Position numbers and translations under genes: made by a program. The notes beneath the pieces were generated by a model, which searched no databases, had not been told where the DNA came from, and saw nothing but the letters and a program-made list of their open reading frames with translations. Below, in pieces: positions 14,163 to 15,318 of a stretch of 15,318 nucleotides of DNA. Position 1 is the stretch's first letter. Every line of letters starts with the position of its first letter. Origin of the DNA: Euryarchaeota archaeon UBA433 (GTDB lineage: Archaea; Thermoplasmatota; Poseidoniia; Poseidoniales; Poseidoniaceae); NCBI GenBank assembly GCA_002495535.1, contig DAFX01000045.1, forward strand, positions 1-15,318, in the 5' to 3' direction.

Positions 14163-15318
14163 CATCTGAGAGTTGGTCCAAATCCGGTGCACTTGGCAAC
14201 TCAAAGGTCGAGTCGGCTCCTTCACGCTCAAGCCTTTCGTTGAGTTCACTGACCAATTCCTCCGAGCCCTCGGCCGGGGGTGCTGGAGGAGCTTCATCAG
14301 TCAATGGCGTTGGATCTTCACCGCGCTCTAGCGCTGCAATTTGGTCTTCAAGTTCTTGCTTACGGCGGCGGCGTTCAGCCATGCTTGGGACTTCAAAAGT
14401 TGCCACCAGCATGATTGGATCACCATGAGAAAGAGCGGCCTTGTATTCCATGACATCGCCAACCGAGTTGACGATGAGTTGGAACTTCGTTGGATCCTTA
14501 GATCGTCGCTTCTTGTGCTTCTTGTAATGATGAACATAGACTTGGTATTGGCCTGCTGGAGCGGTTCCTTCTGGCCAATACACGTTTTCCACTGGCTTCT
14601 TGCTCTCCGGTCGAACGTTGGCATCCACATCGAGTTCACCACCGCATTTCGAAATTTTGTTTCCACCGTGAATACGCTCACCAGAAGGACAAACAATGTG
14701 CAGGTCAAGATCATTGAAGTTGTTCCACATCAATGATACCTGAACATCGGAAGAGCGGGCGCCTTCACGTTCCAACCGCTGTTGAAGTTCTTTCATAGCG
14801 GCTTGGGCTGCCTGCTTCGATTGGACTGCTTCAGCTTGTCGGGCGTCTTCAATCTCTTGAAGTCGGGCCGCTTCTGCCGCCTCAAGTTCAGACTGACGTT
14901 GTGCTTCGAGTTCTGCGAGTTGAGCGTTCCTTGCTTCCGCCAATCGCGCTTCTTCACGTTCCCGGCGGCGGCGCTCAGCCTCATCTTCAGCGCGCTGAGC
15001 CTCTGCGTCGGCCTCGGCTTGTGCCTGTGCGATTGCTGCAAGCCGGAGCCGCTCAGCTTCACGTGCTTGTTCAGCCGCTTCCCTTGCCGAACGTTCTGCA
15101 GATTGTTTGGCGACATTGCGTTCTGCTTCGAGTTGAGCAAGGCGTCCTTTGGCCAACTCACGAGCGCGTCGGCGCTCTTCAACAACGGCTAATTTCGCGT
15201 TAATTTGCTGCTTGGCATTGCCGAATCCTGGTTGGCCACTTCCGTAGCGGAGCCCCTCAGGGTTCATGCCTTGACGCATGGTAAGTTTCGCATCACTGCG
15301 AGCCAAGATGTACCACAA
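14143..15318 (-). CDS. Coiled-coil protein with YfaP/DUF2135-like beta domain; 5' partial
   Basis: The frame runs off the right edge, so the N-terminus is missing; the TTG codon at 15318 is not evidence of a start. Of the 391 visible residues, about 40-187 form a long charged Ala/Glu/Arg-rich coiled coil. Residues about 190-300 look like a YfaP-type DUF2135 domain: VQVSLMWNNFNDLDLHIVCPSGERI, then GGELDVDAN, VENVYWPEGTAPAGQYQVYVHHY and FQLIVN. The family is a beta-sandwich found in secreted or envelope-linked proteins, function poorly defined. C210 and C225 could form a disulfide. A second short coil (about 313-333) and an acidic, Pro-rich tail end the protein. RLEREGA occurs twice (181-187 and 362-368). 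No membrane helix is visible, so location is unknown. It lies 110 bases upstream of the giant surface-protein gene on the same strand. Confidence 0.8.
   Translation of the reverse strand: MWYILARSDAKLTMRQGMNPEGLRYGSGQPGFGNAKQQINAKLAVVEERRRARELAKGRLAQLEAERNVAKQSAERSAREAAEQAREAERLRLAAIAQAQAEADAEAQRAEDEAERRRREREEARLAEARNAQLAELEAQRQSELEAAEAARLQEIEDARQAEAVQSKQAAQAAMKELQQRLEREGARSSDVQVSLMWNNFNDLDLHIVCPSGERIHGGNKISKCGGELDVDANVRPESKKPVENVYWPEGTAPAGQYQVYVHHYKKHKKRRSKDPTKFQLIVNSVGDVMEYKAALSHGDPIMLVATFEVPSMAERRRRKQELEDQIAALERGEDPTPLTDEAPPAPPAEGSEELVSELNERLEREGADSTFELPSAPDLDQLSDESSNDS

Noticed and set aside
14782..15192. Plus-strand open frame of 136 codons opposite the coiled-coil region
   Set aside because: Low-complexity antisense shadow of Ala/Glu/Arg-rich codons; no domain or start signal.

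Overview
The window looks like a piece of a planktonic marine euryarchaeal genome, most likely Marine Group II (Ca. Poseidoniales) or a close relative. The archaeal assignment rests on three things read from the sequence: a PurP-type (not PurH-type) FAICAR synthetase, a small archaeal/eukaryotic RNA polymerase subunit K (Rpo6), and very large secreted proteins built from CARDB/PKD-like, RCC1 and cysteine-rich repeats with a single C-terminal membrane anchor and a basic tail. The placement in Marine Group II is an inference from overall style: aerobic haem A biosynthesis in an archaeon, large glycosylation-rich surface proteins, and a base composition near 50% GC. No mobile element, CRISPR array, rRNA or integration signature was seen. 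The genes are tightly packed, and no stretch of 300 bases lacks a gene.

Layout, left to right. (1) 1-2162 (+): the C-terminal 719 residues of a surface protein whose start lies outside the window. (2) 2172-2258 (-): tRNA-Ser(GCU) with an encoded CCA. (3) 2347-3351 and 3355-4422 (-): ctaB (haem O synthase) and ctaA (haem A synthase), a two-gene operon with a 3-base gap. (4) 4493-5374 (+): a membrane-anchored extracytoplasmic thioredoxin-fold protein, divergent from ctaA across about 70 bases. (5) 5462-5716 (+): rpoK, with an unusual internal insertion. (6) 5719-6813 (-): tryptophan 2,3-dioxygenase, convergent with rpoK two bases away. (7) 6885-7247 (-): a small DUF3147-like membrane protein. 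(8) 7370-8482 (+): purP. (9) 8495-14032 (-): a 1845-residue surface protein with 21 RCC1 repeats, a calcium-motif linker, about 15 cysteine-rich repeats, one transmembrane helix and a highly basic tail. (10) 14143-15318 (-): the C-terminal part of a coiled-coil protein carrying a YfaP/DUF2135-like beta domain; its start is beyond the right edge.

How the parts fit. ctaB and ctaA turn protohaem into haem A for an aa3-type terminal oxidase. The divergent thioredoxin-like protein could keep extracytoplasmic cysteines of this pathway (CtaA itself shows two loop cysteine pairs) in the right redox state, but this is inference from position. rpoK, purP and the tRNA are housekeeping genes. The dioxygenase is an oxygen-dependent tryptophan-degrading enzyme, unusual in archaea, with all key active-site residues present. 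The two very large surface proteins and the YfaP-like protein form the accessory, cell-envelope side of the window. The most striking structure is the RCC1 protein, whose 21 repeats divide into three sets of seven, with a DxNGNG-type motif after repeat 7 and a DxDGDG-type motif after repeat 21.
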